Assembly (NCBI GenBank): GCA_002240395.1
Contig: CP016836.1
Span: 744,001-808,000 of the forward strand
Reading direction: 5' to 3'
DNA length: 64,000 nt
From: Xanthomonas citri pv. mangiferaeindicae
Lineage (GTDB): Bacteria; Pseudomonadota; Gammaproteobacteria; Xanthomonadales; Xanthomonadaceae
The notes under the pieces are model-generated. The model saw only the letters and a list, made by a program, of their open reading frames with translations. It was not told the origin of the DNA and ran no database searches. Positions within the stretch are counted from its first letter, which is position 1. Each line of letters starts with the position of its first letter. Shown here piece by piece: positions 25,456-35,600 of the stretch. Both the position numbers and the translations under genes were made by a program.

Positions 25456-26339
25456 CGCACCACTCCTCGGGTCACCAGCGTCTGCAGGTACTGGCCATAC
25501 CCGTTCTTCGACAGCGGCTTGGCCAGCGCCAGCAGTTGTTCGGCGTCGATCCAACCCTGGCCGAAGGCGATCTCCTCCGGACAGCACACCTGCAGGCCCT
25601 GCCGGTCCTGAATGGTCTGGATGAAGTTCGAGGCCTCGTGCAGCGACTGGTGCGTGCCGGTGTCGAGCCAGGCGTATCCACGGCCGAGCTGTTCGAGATA
25701 CAGCGCGCCGTCGTCGAGATAGCGACGGTTGAGGTCGGTGATCTCCAGTTCGCCGCGCGGCGAAGGCTCGAGCTCGGCGGCATAGTCGCTGGCCCGGCCG
25801 TCGTAGAAGTACAGGCCGGTCACGGCGTAGTTGGAACGCGGCTGCTCGGGTTTCTCGGCGATGTCGACGACCTTGCCCTCGGCATCGAACGCGGCCACGC
25901 CGTAGCGCTCGGGATCGTTGACCCAGTAGCCGAAGACCGTGGCGCCGTCGCCGCGCGCGTCCGCCCGCCGAAGTGTGTCAGTCAGGCCATGGCCATGGAA
26001 GATGTTGTCGCCCAGCACCAGGCAGCTCGGCTTGCCACCGACGAACTCGCGCCCGATCAGGTACGCCTGCGCCAGACCATCGGGGCTCGGCTGCACCGCA
26101 TACTGGATGTCCATGCCCCACTGCGACCCGTCGCCGAGCAGCGCCTGGAACAGCGCCTGCTCGTGCGGGGTGTTGATGATCAGCACCTCGCGGATGCCCG
26201 TCAGCATCAGCACGCTGAGCGGGTAGTAGATCATCGGCTTGTCGTAGACCGGCAGCAGCTGCTTGCTGACGCCCTTGGTGATCGGATAGAGGCGGGTGCC
26301 CGATCCGCCGGCCAGGATGATGCCCTTGCGCTGGGTCAT
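25452..26339 (-). CDS. rfbA: Glucose-1-phosphate thymidylyltransferase
   Basis: A 295-residue enzyme making dTDP-glucose from glucose-1-P and dTTP. The N-terminus, GIILAGGSGTRLYPITKGVS, is the nucleotidyltransferase signature and continues KQLLPVYDKPMIYYP. VNDPERYGVAAFD, IAEKPEQPRSNYAVTGLYFY and ITDLNRRYLDDG are RmlA-specific. ATG 26339 overlaps the rfbB stop as ATGA. Glucose-1-P may come from the ManB/XanA-type mutase encoded 4 kb away. Confidence 0.95.
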   Translation of the reverse strand: MTQRKGIILAGGSGTRLYPITKGVSKQLLPVYDKPMIYYPLSVLMLTGIREVLIINTPHEQALFQALLGDGSQWGMDIQYAVQPSPDGLAQAYLIGREFVGGKPSCLVLGDNIFHGHGLTDTLRRADARGDGATVFGYWVNDPERYGVAAFDAEGKVVDIAEKPEQPRSNYAVTGLYFYDGRASDYAAELEPSPRGELEITDLNRRYLDDGALYLEQLGRGYAWLDTGTHQSLHEASNFIQTIQDRQGLQVCCPEEIAFGQGWIDAEQLLALAKPLSKNGYGQYLQTLVTRGVVR

Positions 26340-27391
26340 GCCCCTGCTCCCATCCGCTCCAACCGGTAGCTGCCATCGAGGATGCCGCGCACCCAGTCCT
26401 GGTTGTCCAGGTACCAGTCGACGGTCTCGGCGATACCGGTCTCGAAGGTGTGGCGCGGCGTCCAGCCCAGCTCGTTCTGCAATTTGGAGGCATCGATCGC
26501 GTAGCGCCGGTCATGGCCCGGCCGGTCGGCGACGAACGTGATCTGGCTGCTGCGCGGCTGGCCATCCTCGCGGGGACGGCGCGCGTCGAGCAGTCGGCAG
26601 ATGGTCTCGACGACCTCGAGATTCCGGCGCTCCGAGTCGCCACCGACGTTGTAGGTCTCGCCAACCCGGCCCTTCTCGAGCACCGTGCGGATCGCCTCGC
26701 AGTGATCGGTCACAAACAGCCAGTCGCGCACCTGCTGGCCGTCGCCGTAGACCGGCAGCGGCTCGCCGGCCAGTGCCTTGGCGATCACCAGCGGGATGAG
26801 CTTCTCGGGGAAATGGTAGGGCCCGTAGTTGTTGGAGCAGTTGGTGGTCAGCGTCGGCAGGCCGTAGGTGTGGTGAAACGCGCGCACCAGATGGTCGGAC
26901 GCCGCCTTGGAGGCCGAGTACGGCGAGTTCGGCGCATACGGCGTGGTCTCGGTGAACTTGCCGGTCTCGCCGAGTGTGCCGTAGACCTCGTCGGTCGACA
27001 CATGCAGGAAACGGAAGGCTGCCTTGGCGTCGCCGTCGAGACCTTTCCAGTAATCGCGCACGGCCTCGAGCAGCCCCAGGGTCCCGACGACATTGGTGTC
27101 GATGAACGCGGCCGGGCCGTCGATCGAGCGGTCGACGTGGCTCTCGGCCGCGAAGTTGAGCACCGCATCGGGCCGGTGCTCGGCCAACAGCCGGGAGACC
27201 AGGGCCCGATCGCCAATGTCGCCACGCACGAAGACGTGGTCGGGGTTGCCTTCCAGCGAGGCCAGGGTCTGCAGGTTGCCCGCGTAGGTCAACGCATCAA
27301 GGTTGACCACGCGCACGCCCAGGCGGACCGCCTCGAGCACGAAGTTACCGCCGATGAAACCGGCACCGCCGGTGACGAGCCATGTGGGCAC
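26336..27391 (-). CDS. rfbB: dTDP-glucose 4,6-dehydratase
   Basis: A 351-residue SDR enzyme that makes dTDP-4-keto-6-deoxyglucose. The NAD-binding loop is TGGAGFIGGNFV, the catalytic YxxxK is in YSASKAASDHLVRAF, STDEVYG carries the T/D/E triad, and NCSNNYGPYHFPEKLIPL is the dehydratase signature. It is the first gene of the rmlBACD operon. It is divergent from etfB, with about 210 bases between the starts holding both promoters. This etf/rml neighbourhood is known from Xanthomonas LPS loci. Confidence 0.95.
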   Translation of the reverse strand: MPTWLVTGGAGFIGGNFVLEAVRLGVRVVNLDALTYAGNLQTLASLEGNPDHVFVRGDIGDRALVSRLLAEHRPDAVLNFAAESHVDRSIDGPAAFIDTNVVGTLGLLEAVRDYWKGLDGDAKAAFRFLHVSTDEVYGTLGETGKFTETTPYAPNSPYSASKAASDHLVRAFHHTYGLPTLTTNCSNNYGPYHFPEKLIPLVIAKALAGEPLPVYGDGQQVRDWLFVTDHCEAIRTVLEKGRVGETYNVGGDSERRNLEVVETICRLLDARRPREDGQPRSSQITFVADRPGHDRRYAIDASKLQNELGWTPRHTFETGIAETVDWYLDNQDWVRGILDGSYRLERMGAGA

Positions 27392-27600
27392 GGAAACACG
27401 CTCCTGTGTGAATACGCTGGACCGCCCTGCGATGGCGGAGACGACAGGATACCGACTCGGCCGGGCGTTTTTGGTGGAAATGCGCCCCGGCCGCCGCTGT
27501 GGGCTCGCGGCCCAACCCTCGGCCCGCTAGAATCGGACGATTCGTCCCGTGCCTGCCGCCGCGGCCGGGTGACCCGCAGACAGTAAGGAATACCCGCCCG

Positions 27601-28347
27601 ATGAAGATCCTCGTCGCCTACAAGCGCGTGGTGGACTACAACGTCCGCATCCAGGTCAAGCCCGACGGCTCCGGCGTCGTCACCGATGGCGTCAAGCTGT
27701 CGGCCAACCCCTTCGACGAGATCGCGCTCGAAGAGGCCCTGCGACTGCGCGACAAGGGCATCGCGACCGAGGTCGTGGTCGCCACGATCGCGCCGGCCGA
27801 CGCCCAGGCGCACCTGCGCAACGGCCTGGCGATGGGCGCCAACCGGGCGCTGCACGTGGTCTGCGACCAGCCGATCCAGCCGCTGACTGCGGCCCGTACG
27901 CTGCTCAAGCTGGTCGAGAAGGAACAGCCCGACCTCGTCATCCTCGGCAAGCAGGCGATCGACGACGACGCCAACCAGACCGGCCAGATGCTGGCCACGC
28001 TGTGGGGCCGCCCGCAGGCGACCTTTGCCAGCAAGCTCGATATCGCCGACGGCAAGGCCACGGTGACCCGCGAGGTCGACGCCGGCCTGGAAACCCTCGA
28101 AGTGGACCTGCCTGCGGTGGTGACGACCGACCTGCGGCTGAACGAGCCGCGCTTCATCAAACTGCCGGACATCATGAAGGCCAAGGCCAAGCCGCTCGAG
28201 TCGATCCCGCTCGCCGATCTGGGCGTCGAGACCGCCGACACCCTCACGACCTCGCGCTACGAGGCGCCGGCCAAGCGCAGCAAGGGCGTCATGGTCAAGG
28301 ACGCGGCCGAGCTCGTTGCCGCGCTGAAGGCCAAGGGCCTGCTCTGA
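27601..28347 (+). CDS. etfB: Electron transfer flavoprotein beta subunit
   Basis: A 248-residue subunit of the ETF heterodimer, which carries electrons from acyl-CoA and other dehydrogenases to ETF-ubiquinone oxidoreductase. MKILVAYKRVVDYNVRI is the standard beta start, VKLSANPFDEIALEEALRL and DLVILGKQAIDDDANQTG bind AMP, and LPAVVTTDLRLNEPR is the EtfB signature. TAGAAT at 27528-27533 is a candidate -10. It precedes etfA by 100 bases. Confidence 0.95.
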   Translation: MKILVAYKRVVDYNVRIQVKPDGSGVVTDGVKLSANPFDEIALEEALRLRDKGIATEVVVATIAPADAQAHLRNGLAMGANRALHVVCDQPIQPLTAARTLLKLVEKEQPDLVILGKQAIDDDANQTGQMLATLWGRPQATFASKLDIADGKATVTREVDAGLETLEVDLPAVVTTDLRLNEPRFIKLPDIMKAKAKPLESIPLADLGVETADTLTTSRYEAPAKRSKGVMVKDAAELVAALKAKGLL

Positions 28348-28447
28348 ACCGTCGCTCCCGCACGGCGGGAGCCCAGTGACTGCCGGCCGAAGCCGGAGTG
28401 CATCGACGCGAGCCCGCACGGACGCGACGATTCCCAGGAGAACTTCC

Positions 28448-29389
28448 ATGTCCAACGTCCTCGTCATCGCCGAACACATCGACGGCAAGCTCAACGCCAG
28501 CGCGACCGCCAAGACCGTCGCCGCGGCGCAGGCCCTGTCGCCGGTCACCATCGATATCGTCGTGCTCGCCGCCGACCCTGCCAGCGCCGCAGCCGAGGCG
28601 GCGACCATCGCGGGAGTCGCCAAGGTGCGCACGGTCGCCAATCCGGCCAATGCGCAGCCGCTGGCCCAGGTGCTCGGCCCGCAGATCGCCAAACTCGCCG
28701 TCGGCTACAGCCATGTCTTCGCACCGTCGACGACGTTCGGCAAGGACCTGATGCCGGTGGTCGCCGCCCTGCTCGGCGTCAACCAGATCTCCGATCTGAT
28801 GACGGTCGAAGGCAGCCACACCTTCAAGCGCCCGATCTACGCGGGCAACGCCATCGTTACCGTCGAGGCGCCTGCGGGCCAGCCGGTGGTCGCCACTGTG
28901 CGCACCGCGTCGTGGCAGGAAGCCGCACGCGGCGGGAGCGCGGCGATCGAGCCGACCACCGTCGATGCCGACCTGCCCACCCACACGCGTTTTGTGGCCC
29001 TGGCGGCAGGCAGTACCGATCGTCCCGACCTGCAGAGCGCCAAGCGCGTCGTGTCCGGAGGGCGCGGGGTCGGCTCGGAGGAGAACTTCAAGGTCATCTT
29101 CGACTTCGCCGACAAGCTCGGCGCGGCCGTCGGCGCTTCGCGTGCGGCTGTCGATGCCGGCTACGTCCCCAACGAGCTGCAGGTCGGCCAGACCGGCAAG
29201 ATCATCGCGCCCGAGCTCTACGTCGCGATCGGCATCAGCGGCGCGATCCAGCACCTGACCGGCATCAAGGACGCGGGCACCATTGTCGCGATCAACAAGG
29301 ATGCCGACTCGCCGATCTTCGAGATTGCGGACATCGGCCTGGTCGGGGATCTGTTCAAAGTTCTTCCCGAACTCGAACGATCACTCTGA
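28448..29389 (+). CDS. etfA: Electron transfer flavoprotein alpha subunit
   Basis: A 313-residue FAD-binding partner of EtfB. The start SNVLVIAEHIDGKL is typical. The C-terminal FAD domain has RVVSGGRGVGSEENFKVI, GAAVGASRAAVDAGYVPNE, QVGQTGKIIAPELY and ISGAIQHLTGI. ATG 28448 has GGAG upstream. The GtrA-like gene starts 18 bases after the stop, so the LPS block may be read from the etf promoter. In Xanthomonas etfA is one border of the LPS locus (established knowledge). Confidence 0.95.
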   Translation: MSNVLVIAEHIDGKLNASATAKTVAAAQALSPVTIDIVVLAADPASAAAEAATIAGVAKVRTVANPANAQPLAQVLGPQIAKLAVGYSHVFAPSTTFGKDLMPVVAALLGVNQISDLMTVEGSHTFKRPIYAGNAIVTVEAPAGQPVVATVRTASWQEAARGGSAAIEPTTVDADLPTHTRFVALAAGSTDRPDLQSAKRVVSGGRGVGSEENFKVIFDFADKLGAAVGASRAAVDAGYVPNELQVGQTGKIIAPELYVAIGISGAIQHLTGIKDAGTIVAINKDADSPIFEIADIGLVGDLFKVLPELERSL

Positions 29390-29407
29390 CGCCGCCCCCA
29401 TCAGAAC

Positions 29408-29794
29408 ATGACCAGTCGTCTGCTGCGTTTCTTGATATCCGGCGGCTCTGCCGCAGCAGTCGAGTACTCGGTGTTCTTCGCATCGCATCTGTTTCTGGGT
29501 CGCGAGTGGTTGCTGCTCAGCCAGTCCGTCAGCTTTGCATGCGGCTTCATCTTGAGTTTCCTGCTGAATCGTCACTGGGTATTTCGCAGCAGCGGGATCT
29601 GGGGAGTCGAGCTATTGCGCTACGGTGTGCTGGCCGTGCTGAACCTGATGATCGGCATCGTCGCAATCAGCGCGCTGGTAGGGCCCGCGGGCATGCTACC
29701 TCTGATAGCCAAATTCGTTGTAATGGCAATGATCGCAGCGTGGAACTACCTGATCTTCTCGAAGCTGGTGTTCCGCCCCGAAATGGAGGGGTGA
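29408..29794 (+). CDS. GtrA-family membrane protein
   Basis: A 128-residue protein with four predicted helices. RLLRFLISGGSAAAVEYSVF, FACGFILSFLLNRHWVFR and the C-terminal WNYLIFSKLVF are the GtrA pattern. Members are thought to move polyprenyl-linked sugars across the inner membrane, often with a GT2 enzyme of the DPM1 type. Such a GT2 gene is present at 38059-39041 and could be the functional partner. It is the only gene between etfA and the metB-like gene. Confidence 0.88.
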   Translation: MTSRLLRFLISGGSAAAVEYSVFFASHLFLGREWLLLSQSVSFACGFILSFLLNRHWVFRSSGIWGVELLRYGVLAVLNLMIGIVAISALVGPAGMLPLIAKFVVMAMIAAWNYLIFSKLVFRPEMEG

Positions 29795-29888
29795 GGCCCG
29801 CAAAGAGTGCTGCAGTCCGAGACTGCTAAGAGCACCCCAGTAAGAAATCTCGCCACTCTCGTCATCCTCAATTTCCAGGCGAACCAGA

Positions 29889-31055
29889 ATGACCAAGAAA
29901 TCGCATGCGCGTGGCCTCGGTACACGCGCGATTCATGCCGGACAAGAGCCGGATCCCAGCACCGGCGCCATCATGACGCCCATCTACGCGACCTCTACAT
30001 ATGTGCAGGAAAGCCCAGGGAAGCATAAGGGATACGAGTACTCCCGCACACAAAATCCAACTCGTAATGCGTACGAAGCATGCATTGCAGACCTAGAAGG
30101 CGGGAAGGCGGGATTCGCCTTCGCCTCCGGGCTCGCCGCAGCTTCCACTGTGTTGGATGTACTCGACCACGGCGACCATGTCATCGCGATGAACGACCTG
30201 TATGGCGGCACTTATCGCCTGTTCGAACAGGTTAGGCGACGCTCAGCCGGCCTTGATTTCAGCTATGTCGATCTGAATGACACTGCGGCATTGCGTGCTG
30301 CCGTTAGGCCGAACACTAAGATGATCTGGGCGGAAACACCCACTAATCCGATGCTCCAAGTGGTAAACCTCGAGAAGATTGGTGCGTTCGCTCGCAAGCT
30401 CGGCGTCATGCTCGTTGTGGACAACACGTTCTGCTCGCCAATAGTGCAGCGCCCCCTGGAAACCGGAGCGCATCTTGTTCTGCATTCTGCAACCAAATAT
30501 CTAAACGGACACTCCGATATTGTGGGCGGAATTGTCGTCGCAGGCGACGAAGCAATGGCAGAACGCATGGGTTTCCTGCAAAACTCGGTCGGCGCTGTCG
30601 CCGGGCCCTTCGACTCTTTCCTCGCATTACGTGGCCTGAAAACCCTTCACTTGCGCATGCGGACCCACTGCGAAAGCGCATTGGAGCTAGCGACGTGGCT
30701 TGAACGCGACAGCCGTATCGAGAGCGTGATTTATCCTGGCCTCAAAAGTCATCCCCAGCACGCATTGGCAAAGCGCCAGATGGACGGTTTCGGCGGCATC
30801 ATTTCTGTGCGCGTGAAGGGAGGCAAGCTCAAGGCGCGGCGTATGCTCGAAAAATGCCGCCTGTTCGCGCTCGCCGAGTCACTGGGTGGAGTTGAGAGTC
30901 TGATCGAGTTGCCATCCGTGATGACACATGCGTCGATCCCCCTTGAGCAGCGCAAGCAACTTGGCATCACGGATAACTTGGTCCGACTTTCGGTAGGTAT
31001 TGAAGATGTCTCCGACCTGAGAGATGAGCTGGATTTCGCTCTAGGAAGGACGTGA
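29889..31055 (+). CDS. Cystathionine gamma-lyase/gamma-synthase family PLP enzyme (metB-like)
   Basis: A 388-residue Cys/Met-metabolism PLP enzyme. The start GLGTRAIHAGQEPDPSTGAI, YEYSRTQNPTRNAYE, GFAFASGLAA, DNTFCSPIVQRPLE and the PLP lysine in HSATKYLNGHSDIVGG (about 203) are clear. The E after the GGVE motif (LGGVESLIELPS) fits lyase and synthase alike. With cbs on the other side of the LPS block it could complete reverse transsulfuration to cysteine. Xanthomonas annotation calls the locus marker metB. Codon use is closer to the LPS genes than to cbs. Confidence 0.9.
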   Translation: MTKKSHARGLGTRAIHAGQEPDPSTGAIMTPIYATSTYVQESPGKHKGYEYSRTQNPTRNAYEACIADLEGGKAGFAFASGLAAASTVLDVLDHGDHVIAMNDLYGGTYRLFEQVRRRSAGLDFSYVDLNDTAALRAAVRPNTKMIWAETPTNPMLQVVNLEKIGAFARKLGVMLVVDNTFCSPIVQRPLETGAHLVLHSATKYLNGHSDIVGGIVVAGDEAMAERMGFLQNSVGAVAGPFDSFLALRGLKTLHLRMRTHCESALELATWLERDSRIESVIYPGLKSHPQHALAKRQMDGFGGIISVRVKGGKLKARRMLEKCRLFALAESLGGVESLIELPSVMTHASIPLEQRKQLGITDNLVRLSVGIEDVSDLRDELDFALGRT

Positions 31056-31140
31056 TTTTAACATGCCAGCATGCCTTTCAAAACAGCATATAGCCGCTAC
31101 CATCGATATCGAAACTCACTGATTCAAACGAGAACCTTCA

Positions 31141-31920
31141 ATGCTTGAAGCATTATCCGACCTGCGGCGAAGCCTAGTATCCTGGCGACTTTGGACCCTT
31201 CTTGGCTGGCTGGAGATCCGCCAGCGCTATGCGCGGTCTCGGGTGGGACCTTTCTGGTTGACCATCAGCATGAGCGTCATTATCGGCACGATCGGTATCG
31301 TGTACGGAACGCTGTTTGGACAGACGATGAGCGACTACCTCCCGTATCTCGCGGCAAGTCTGGTTCTGTGGGGGCTGTTTTCGGGGATCGTTACGGAAGG
31401 CAGCACTGCTTACATCTCGAACAGTGCTTACATCCGGCAAGTGGCGACATCGCGGTTGATCTATATTCTGCAAGTCACTTGGCGCAACGTCGTGATCTTC
31501 ACCCATAACGCCGCCATCATCGTTTTGTTGCTCGCAATTTTTGGTGTTCAGCGCTGGGATACGCTGCCGCTCTTTCTACCGGGCCTCCTGCTGCTTGTGG
31601 TGAATGCAACGTGGGTCGGCATAGTGACAGCGCTTGTTTCTGCACGATTCCGTGACTTTCCCCAAATCGTTGCTTCAATCGTGCAAATGGCCTTCTACCT
31701 GACGCCGATCATGTACAAGGCCGAGTTGCTGACCAAGTACTCATTCATTACAACTTACAATCCAATGCTTTATCTGCTCGACGTGGCCCGCATGCCACTG
31801 CTCGGCCAGGTACCGTCAACGCGCACGTACGTCGTCACCATCATCCTTGCATTGGCGGGCTGGACGTTCGCGCTCTGGTTGACAGGCCGCTACAGCAAGC
31901 GTATCCCCTACTGGATCTGA
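31141..31920 (+). CDS. wzm: O-antigen ABC transporter permease (Wzm-like)
   Basis: A 259-residue ABC-2 type permease with about six membrane helices. LLGWLEIRQRYARSRVGPFW is the conserved Wzm/KpsM/TagG N-terminal amphipathic segment. YLPYLAASLVLWGLFSGI and the C-terminal FYLTPIMYKAE and YNPMLYLLDVARMPLLG are further family marks. It exports lipid-linked O-chains with the ATPase encoded 10 bases downstream. It is the first gene after the metB-like gene. Confidence 0.92.
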   Translation: MLEALSDLRRSLVSWRLWTLLGWLEIRQRYARSRVGPFWLTISMSVIIGTIGIVYGTLFGQTMSDYLPYLAASLVLWGLFSGIVTEGSTAYISNSAYIRQVATSRLIYILQVTWRNVVIFTHNAAIIVLLLAIFGVQRWDTLPLFLPGLLLLVVNATWVGIVTALVSARFRDFPQIVASIVQMAFYLTPIMYKAELLTKYSFITTYNPMLYLLDVARMPLLGQVPSTRTYVVTIILALAGWTFALWLTGRYSKRIPYWI

Positions 31921-31930
31921 ATCAGATATC

Positions 31931-32683
31931 ATGGCTTTTATCCAACTCGACAACGTCTTCTTGGACTTGCCCATCTTCGAAGTCCACGGACGCTCACTCA
32001 AGCGCCAGGTAATGCGGCTCGGACGCAAGAACGCTATTGCTGAGGACAACGACGGCGTTATCATCGTACGGGCGTTGGACGACGTAAGCTTGCGCTTCGA
32101 CAGTGGAGATCGTATCGGTTTGATCGGTCACAACGGAGCTGGCAAGTCGACGCTACTTCGCACGTTAGCCGGGATCTATGCACCGACCCAGGGAACAATC
32201 TCACATGAGGGCCGGGTAGTGCCCCTGCTAGACATCAGCCTCGGTATGGATGACAACTCGACCGGCATGCAGAATATCCGGTTACGGGGACTTCTGCTCG
32301 GCATGGACGATGCAGAGATCAGCAGAAAGACTGCTGAGATCTCCGAGTTCTGCGAGCTGGGTGACTATCTCGATTTGCCGATCCGCACTTACTCCAGCGG
32401 AATGCGTGTCCGCCTAGCTTTTGCCGTCTCGACAGCTGTCGAAGCTGAGATTTTGCTGCTCGACGAAGTCATGGGCGTGGGCGACGCTTCTTTCATGCAC
32501 AAGGCTCAGAGACGCCTTCAGGAGCTTCATAGCCGCTCGGAGATTGTGGTACTTGCGATGCACTCAAACGCGGAGATCCGCCGGGTCTGCAATAAGACTC
32601 TTTGGATGGATAACGGGCGAGTGAAGATGTTTGGATCGACCGAGGAAGTGGTGAGCGCCTATGAAGCGAGCGTATCCGGATGA
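31931..32683 (+). CDS. wzt: O-antigen ABC transporter ATPase (Wzt-like, short form)
   Basis: A 250-residue ATPase. Walker A is GHNGAGKST (about 66-74), the signature YSSGMRVRLAFAVSTAVEA is the polysaccharide-exporter form, and Walker B is ILLLDEVMGVGDASF with the H-loop in VLAMHSNAEIRR. It ends soon after the nucleotide-binding domain. The C-terminal carbohydrate-binding domain that lets longer Wzt proteins (about 400 residues) recognise a capped O-chain is absent, so chain-end recognition is not expected here. The next gene's start overlaps its end. Confidence 0.92.
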   Translation: MAFIQLDNVFLDLPIFEVHGRSLKRQVMRLGRKNAIAEDNDGVIIVRALDDVSLRFDSGDRIGLIGHNGAGKSTLLRTLAGIYAPTQGTISHEGRVVPLLDISLGMDDNSTGMQNIRLRGLLLGMDDAEISRKTAEISEFCELGDYLDLPIRTYSSGMRVRLAFAVSTAVEAEILLLDEVMGVGDASFMHKAQRRLQELHSRSEIVVLAMHSNAEIRRVCNKTLWMDNGRVKMFGSTEEVVSAYEASVSG

Positions 32684-35600
32684 TCGGGGTTCAAAGCGTC
32701 CGACGGACTCACTCGTAGCCGACATGGAGATTATCGAGCAAGAGATTCTAGAATCTGTACTCGTAGCGGGGGGGATGCTTTGCCCGGCACCGTGTATCTG
32801 CAGGGCGTGGACGGACAAGCGTTTGCGCGCATCGCTCATGAGCTCGCGTCGACTCACGTTGCATACCCCAGCTTCAAGGATGACGTCACGCTATCCAGCA
32901 CGATGCAGCTCAAGGCGCTTGATTCGGAACGGAGCGAGATTCTTGTACATGTGCAGCAGGGTAGTCACAAACAGGCCGCGCAGGAGATCATCGGACACCT
33001 CGAATCACACCCCCTAACGGGATTTGTCATCCTTCTGCCCCAATCTCTGCCTGGCGATCATCTGATCAAAAGACCATTGTGGCGCGAGGTTATGCCGACC
33101 TTCCGACTAAGGAGCAGCCATACGGTCGAGATGGCTATCGGCCTGGAAGAGTGCCTCGCCCGCTTCGAAGCAAACGAACTTGATCTGCCATCTGATCTCA
33201 CCGTGATGCTGCAGAAGGCCACCCCTACATCGACCGCAGACGCTCAGATCAGTCGGGCTCTTTGGCACGAGCTCATGATCACGCGCTTGCGAGCTGCTGT
33301 TAGTGAGCAAGAATGCGAACAACTGCTGCAACGGCAGGACATCCTGACCCGCTCGCTCAACAATGCCAGCCTGACGGCCCAGTCTTCGGTTGGCGCACTG
33401 CACCACGCCAATGCACGTATCGAAGAGTTGCTCAGATCCAGGTCCTGGCGCCTTACCGAGCCTTTGCGCGCCATCAGTGTTCTCGCGCGTCGCGGTAAGA
33501 ATTTGCTTTCCAGGGTACGTAGACACGCTGGAACCGCGAAACGCATACTAGCTGACCGAGGAATCCCCGGGCTGCTCCGGGAGATTCTCAAGGTCGCAAG
33601 CAATCCTCGGCGCCTGTTGCGACTGCTCCGCCATGAGTCGGCATCGCTCCATCTGCCCCAGTACGTTCTACCGAGAGCAAGCTCGGCCCTCACAGAGCTG
33701 ACTTTGCGCGTCCTGATCATCGCTGATATGAATCTGGCGCAGTGCACGAAGTATCGCGTCCTTCAGAAGCAACAGATGATCCAGGACCTGGGACTGGACT
33801 GCAACATCGTACGTTGGGAAGACCTCGACAGCGCTCGAGATCTACTCAACACGCACACCGTCGCCATCTTCTATCGTGTGCCGGGCTTTGAAGTTCAGCT
33901 TGAATCTATCGCACGCGCCAAGGCGCTTGGGATGCGCACCATCTGGGAAGTGGACGACCTCATCTTTGACGCAGAGCTCTACGAGACCAATAGCAATCTC
34001 CGGGATCTGGATCATCGTGTCCGGACGTCGATCCTCAACGGCGTTCCTCTCTATCGCGCTGCTATGCTCGCCTGCGACTACTGCATCGCTTCGACGCAGG
34101 CGCTTGCCGATGCGATGCGCGCATGCGGCGTCTCCAGCGTCCACGTCATCAACAATGCGCTGGACGACCAAACCCTGTTCATTGCCGAAGAGATCAATAC
34201 CCGACGCAGGCGCCATGACGGGTTGATCAGAATCGTGTATGGATCTGGATCCGCTTCGCACGACTCAGATTTCAAAGAGTGCGCAGACGCGCTCCTTCAG
34301 GTGTTGAAGGAAAACTATCATGCGCGGCTTACCATTGTAGGGACACTCAATCTACCAGCCACCTTCAAGATGGTTGAAAGTCAGGTCGAGCGCCTCCCAC
34401 CGTCTGACTACGCGACTTACCTGACGCGCCTGGCCAAATGCGACATCAACATTGCGCCTCTTGAAAATAGCGTCTTCAACGACGCGAAGTCCAACATCAA
34501 GTATTTAGAGGCAGCTATCGTCAAGGTGCCCTCGATCTGCTCGCCGACAGCCGAGTTCCGCAATACTGTTATCCACGGCGAGACGGGGCTTTTGGCGAAG
34601 AGTAGCGCCGAATGGAAGGACTGCCTCACTGCGCTGATTGAGAACGCTTCACTCCGCGCCCGCATCGCCAAGAGGGCTTACGAACATGTGCTACTTCATT
34701 ACACGCCCAACGTAATCGCGCGCGAGCAGGTGATGCCAATTCTAGCACCGCTTGATCAGTTCAAGCGGGATCGTCCGCGTATTCTTGGGGTAAATATATT
34801 CTTCGAACCACGCAGCTTTGGTGGTGCGACAATCGTCGCCGAAGAAGTTGCCCGCCGCATCAATGCGAGCGGTAAAGCTCATTATGCAATGCTCACCTCG
34901 CTTCCCTGCACAGACGTCCCTCCTTACAAGGTAACGCGTTATCGGTCCTCGGCGGCTGAAGTGTTCGCGATGGGGCTCCCGTTCGAAGCGGATCCTGCCT
35001 TCGACTTCGACAATCCTTTTTCACCTATCGCGTTCAGGGAAATTCTACGTTCTTGGCGACCGGATGTCGTTCATCTGCACTCGATCCAGGGATTCGGTGT
35101 CCAACTCGCTGAAGCCTGCCAAGAGGCCGGAATTCCCTACGTAGTAACGATGCACGATGCATGGTGGATCTGTGCAAGACAGTTCATGATCACATCCGAG
35201 GGGAATTACTGCCATCAAAGCAAGGTCGATCTCAAGATCTGCTCCCGTTGCGTCAGCAATCCCGCTCTTAATCCCTACCGGCAGCACCGACTCCACGAAA
35301 TTCTTGCTGGAGCTGCACTAATGCTTGCTCCCAGTGCTTTCTTTCGCGGCGTGTACGCCGATAACGGCTTCGACACGTCGCGCATCTTGGTGAACAAGAA
35401 TGGCGTGGTGCCCCCGACAACACCGATCCAACGCAGCGCGCCGAGTGGGCGCAAGCTGCGTTTCGGATTTGTCGGAGGCGAAGGTCCGGCTAAGGGCAGC
35501 GAACTCATCAAACAGGTGTTGCGAGAGCTACCGCATACCAACTATGAGCTGCACGTTGTAGACGCCGCTCTGAATCTTGGGCAACGTCACATCTTCGAAG

